Part shown: piece by piece, positions 6,757 through 9,158 of the stretch
Numbering within the stretch: the first letter of the stretch is position 1
Layout of the letters: every line of letters starts with the position of its first letter
NCBI GenBank assembly: GCA_018055865.1
Contig: JAGPGR010000057.1
Span: forward strand, 1 to 9,158
Direction: 5' to 3'
Length of the DNA stretch: 9,158 nt
Source of the DNA: Paludibacteraceae bacterium
Lineage (GTDB): Bacteria; Bacteroidota; Bacteroidia; Bacteroidales; Paludibacteraceae
The notes under the pieces: generated by a model
Told to the model about the DNA's origin: nothing
The model's database searches: none
The model's input: only the letters and a program-made list of their open reading frames with translations
Translations under genes and position numbers: made by a program

Positions 6757-6774
6757 ATACCATGATTGTGGTAT
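6757..6774. promoter_or_regulatory. Dyad upstream of the cysK promoter, possible operator
   Basis: ATACCA-TGATTG-TGGTAT is a perfect 6-bp inverted repeat with a 6-nt spacer. Its centre is about 66 nt upstream of the predicted cysK transcription start, a position typical for an activator site. It also lies just past the fmt stop, but on the fmt strand the stem is followed by an A run rather than a T run, so it is not a good fmt terminator. A 12-base dyad can arise by chance, and the spacing does not fit the LysR T-N11-A pattern exactly. Confidence 0.3.
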
Positions 6775-6785
6775 TTTTCACAGGC

Positions 6786-7736
6786 TTAATGCAATCCGCG
6801 TAAATAATCGCCGGTATTCATCCGTTTTTTACCGGGTGTCTGTATGTTGATGAGGTGCAGATATCCATCCGTAAGCGCAATTTTGGCTTCTTTTTTCCCG
6901 TCTGATAAGAAAGTGCCCGGTTTCAAGTTGTGAGCAGTGATTTCGGGTTTTGTTTCGAATATTTTCAGAACCAAAGTCTCTGCCTGTTCAGGGAATTTCA
7001 GTTCGGCCCAGGCAGCCGGATAGGGAGATAAGCCACGGACAAAATTATGCGCATTTCCCACGGTCATTCCGAAATCCAGCTGACACGTTTCCCTGAAAAT
7101 TTTGGGAGCGCTTTTCAGTTCGGTTTCAGGCGACAGCAGTTTTTCCTGCGGAACAGCATCAATCTTATCTTCCAACAGCAAATCAACCGTTTCAGTAACC
7201 ATTCCGGCGCCCAGTACCATCAGTTTGTCGTGGATGGTTCCGGCATTGTCGTCATTCAGAATTTCAATTTTCTTTTGAAGTATGATTTTTCCGGTATCAA
7301 TTTCGTGTGTCAGAAAAAAAGTGGTGGCTCCGGTCTCTTTCTCACCATTGATGATTGCCCAGTTGATAGGAGCAGCTCCCCTGTACTGCGGAAGCAGTGA
7401 AGCGTGCAGATTAAATGTGCCGAATTTGGGCATATTCCACACCACTTCGGGCAGCATGCGGAATGCAACAACAATTTGTAAATCAGCTTTCAGATTTCTC
7501 AGTTCATCCAGAAATGCTTCCTCCTTCAATTTTTCAGGTTGAAGAACCGGCAGATTTTGCGAAAGCGCGTATTCTTTCACTGCCGAATACTGGATTTTAT
7601 GACCGCGTCCGGCAGGTTTGTCGGGCATGGTGATTACCCCCGCTACATTGTAATTTCCTTCTACCAGTGCTTTCAGACTTTCCACCGCAAATTCGGGTGT
7701 GCCCATAAAAACGATACGCAACTCTTCTTTTTTCAT
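6786..7736 (-). CDS. fmt: Methionyl-tRNA formyltransferase
   Basis: Cytosolic enzyme transferring a formyl group from 10-formyl-tetrahydrofolate to initiator Met-tRNA. The 316-aa length is normal. Seen in order: IVFMGTPEFA (8-17), the start of the Rossmann formyltransferase domain; PDKPAGRGHK (38-47), the tRNA-contacting loop; FNLHASLLPQYRGAAPINWAI (108-128), containing N109 and H111 of the catalytic Asn-His-Asp triad and the SLLPxYRG signature (113-120); HEIDTGKI (144-151) with the third residue D147; then a C-terminal OB-like domain from about 208, including the typical VRGLSPYPAAW. All catalytic residues are present. The start MKKEELRIVF is standard. A -7 box sits shortly upstream and a terminator for the preceding OmpA gene separates the two, so fmt probably has its own promoter. 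The usual partner def is not in the window. Confidence 0.97.
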   Translation of the reverse strand: MKKEELRIVFMGTPEFAVESLKALVEGNYNVAGVITMPDKPAGRGHKIQYSAVKEYALSQNLPVLQPEKLKEEAFLDELRNLKADLQIVVAFRMLPEVVWNMPKFGTFNLHASLLPQYRGAAPINWAIINGEKETGATTFFLTHEIDTGKIILQKKIEILNDDNAGTIHDKLMVLGAGMVTETVDLLLEDKIDAVPQEKLLSPETELKSAPKIFRETCQLDFGMTVGNAHNFVRGLSPYPAAWAELKFPEQAETLVLKIFETKPEITAHNLKPGTFLSDGKKEAKIALTDGYLHLINIQTPGKKRMNTGDYLRGLH

Positions 7737-7756
7737 TTCACTTAAAATTAATACTG

Positions 7757-7764
7757 CAAAATTA
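7757..7764 (-). promoter_or_regulatory. Candidate -7 box for fmt
   Basis: TAATTTTG on the minus strand fits TAnnTTTG exactly and lies about 20 nt upstream of the fmt ATG, giving a very short leader. No TTTG was found at 19-21 nt upstream; that region is a T/A run, so the promoter is only partly supported. Confidence 0.5.
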
Positions 7765-7787
7765 GTGAAAATTTATCTGTTATTTTT

Positions 7788-7816
7788 AAAAAACAAAACC
7801 CACTGATTAGGTGGGT
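7788..7816 (-). terminator. Rho-independent terminator after the OmpA gene
   Basis: Read on the minus strand: ACCCAC, a seven-base loop, GTGGGT, then TTTGTTTTTT. A GC-rich 6-bp stem with an immediate T tract lies 24 nt past the OmpA stop codon, which is the textbook arrangement. It should insulate fmt from the strong outer-membrane protein transcript. Confidence 0.88.
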
Positions 7817-7840
7817 CTTGCTTATTATCGGGTATTCCGG

Positions 7841-9154
7841 TTATTTGTTGTAGAAAAATACGCATGTACGATAAGGTTTGTATTTTGCAATCTTGTCGTT
7901 AGGATTAAATTTTCCTTTACCATTTGCAATAATTCTATCGGCTTCTATTCCATGAGCATTTATCAGTGCTTCTTTTACTGTATCAGCTCTGCGTTGGCTC
8001 AAGCCTAAGTTATATTCATCGGTACCCATGTTATCGGTAAATCCGCGAACTTCAACTATCAAAGTTGGATCAGCTTTCAGTTTTTCAGCAGTAATTTGCA
8101 CAGCTTTTAGGGCTTCACTGTCCAGATCTGTTTTATCAAATTCGAAATAAATGAATGCCTTTTCGTCGAATATTTCTTCTACAGCAGTTGTCTTGATTGT
8201 TCTTCCCCAGAAATCCACCTGATTACCTGCAGGCGTATCCGGCTCTTTATCACGGCAATCAGGTACTCCGTCGCCATCTGTATCCGGATCATCCGGACAA
8301 AGTATGTCTTCCAGCTTCTGAACGCGGCGATCCAGATCGTCTAATCTTTCGGTTGGATCAGCCGGAATTACTATGCCATTGATTTGATCCTGCAGACGGT
8401 CCAGATCGGTTTTTTCAACATCACCTCTGTATTGTGCCAGACTAATGTTACGGGTATGATCCTTGTTTCTAGCATTGAATTTGTAGCGAAGCTGTAACGT
8501 ACCTAATTCCAAAGCATCGTTGGCATTCGGGCGAAAGCGGCCGTCAATATCATCAACAAAATAACCCCGGAATTGAGCTTTAGCTCCTAAAGCCAGGCAT
8601 TTGGTGAAATTATATTCCAGCAACAAATGGAGCGGTACAAACATAGAACGACCTTTATCGTTGGTATAGTCGGCATCAGCAAATTTTCCCCATTTGGTGT
8701 TAATCATCACTCCGTCAACATTATCCGTCTGATAATCCACCTTATGCATGGAATATCCCAGCCCGAATCCTCCCCACAAACCCCATTTGGAGTTTGATTT
8801 CTGGAAAAAGCCCTTCAAGGCGTTGAATGAAGTAAAGAAACTGACATTGTGCATTTTCGTTTCAAAAGAATATACTCCTCCGTCAGGTCTTGTATCAGCA
8901 CTTAGCGGCAGGTAGTAATAATCTACTCCAAGGCTCCAAACCGGAGTAAGTGTATATTCAAGAGCTCCACCAAAAGATATTTTAGTATCAGCAGTAGGCA
9001 AAACTTCCCTTCCGTAATCTTGTTTCACGTCGCCATCAAAACGATTTAAGCCCCCTTCAAGTGTGATTGACCATCGCGACCAATCCGAGTATTGCTGAGC
9101 AAATGCTCCTAAAGTCATAAACAGACTTAGAATAAGGATAAAAGTTTTTTTCAT
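7841..9154 (-). CDS. OmpA-family outer-membrane protein with TSP3 linker
   Basis: A 437-aa envelope protein, complete, whose start codon lies 4 nt from the right edge. Residues 1-19 or 20 form a signal peptide (MKK, hydrophobic core, cleavage near AFA-QQ). Residues about 25-230 alternate aromatic and polar residues as in an outer-membrane beta-barrel (for example WSITLEGGLNRF, LRYKF). A short helical linker (245-285) follows, then a thrombospondin type 3 calcium-binding stretch, DPDTDGDGVPDCRDKEPD (289-306), flanked by C286 and C300, which could form a disulfide. The C-terminal OmpA domain (335-437) binds peptidoglycan: YFEFDKTDL, and GFTDNMGTDEYNLGLSQRRA with D374 and R389 as the expected diaminopimelate ligands; Phe372 replaces the common His. 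It likely anchors the outer membrane to the cell wall. The promoter lies outside the window; a terminator follows at 7788-7816. Confidence 0.93.
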   Translation of the reverse strand: MKKTFILILSLFMTLGAFAQQYSDWSRWSITLEGGLNRFDGDVKQDYGREVLPTADTKISFGGALEYTLTPVWSLGVDYYYLPLSADTRPDGGVYSFETKMHNVSFFTSFNALKGFFQKSNSKWGLWGGFGLGYSMHKVDYQTDNVDGVMINTKWGKFADADYTNDKGRSMFVPLHLLLEYNFTKCLALGAKAQFRGYFVDDIDGRFRPNANDALELGTLQLRYKFNARNKDHTRNISLAQYRGDVEKTDLDRLQDQINGIVIPADPTERLDDLDRRVQKLEDILCPDDPDTDGDGVPDCRDKEPDTPAGNQVDFWGRTIKTTAVEEIFDEKAFIYFEFDKTDLDSEALKAVQITAEKLKADPTLIVEVRGFTDNMGTDEYNLGLSQRRADTVKEALINAHGIEADRIIANGKGKFNPNDKIAKYKPYRTCVFFYNK

Positions 9155-9158
9155 AATT

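Noticed and set aside
1..9158. CRISPR array, tRNA, rRNA or intact insertion sequence
   Set aside because: I saw no regularly spaced direct repeats, cloverleaf, ribosomal RNA stretch or transposase frame in the window.

Overview
The window looks like chromosomal DNA of a Bacteroidota member, probably Bacteroidales. The evidence is two -7 boxes of the TAnnTTTG type used by the primary sigma factor of that phylum, the absence of clear Shine-Dalgarno sequences before the genes, the OmpA/thrombospondin-3 architecture of the last gene, and short C/G-run intergenic repeats of a kind I associate with the phylum. Genus cannot be told from the sequence. Base composition looks even throughout, and the protein-coding content is mostly housekeeping.

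Layout. Left, plus strand: the end of a membrane zincin-like protein (DUF3267 type, 2-589) running off the left edge; a repeat element (573-733); then a tight run of pdxH (752-1393), an MsbA-like ABC exporter half-transporter (1431-3221) and a GT-B glycosyltransferase starting on TTG directly after the exporter's stop (3222-4193). Right, minus strand, reading right to left: an OmpA-family outer-membrane protein (9154-7841) with its own terminator (7788-7816), fmt (7736-6786), cysK (6666-5719) and metY (5530-4256). The two groups converge in a 62-nt gap (4194-4255). A second repeat element (5569-5714) fills most of the 188-nt gap between cysK and metY.

How the genes relate. CysK and MetY both use PLP to join sulfide to an O-acetylated amino acid, giving cysteine and homocysteine; PdxH makes PLP but lies on the other strand in a different transcription unit. 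The exporter and glycosyltransferase are probably co-expressed and may act on the same envelope glycan or lipid, which is inference. OmpA anchors the outer membrane to peptidoglycan. Fmt formylates initiator methionyl-tRNA.

The most unusual content is the pair of intergenic elements. Each has about 25-bp C-run/G-run units facing one another in inverted orientation around an AT-rich core of roughly 90 bp. The same unit recurs about 5 kb away with only a few substitutions. One copy supplies the last codons and stop of the DUF3267 gene and ends just before pdxH; the other begins four bases after the cysK stop. They resemble REPIN/MITE-type non-autonomous repeats. I saw no transposase, CRISPR array, tRNA or rRNA, and no convincing new multi-gene system.
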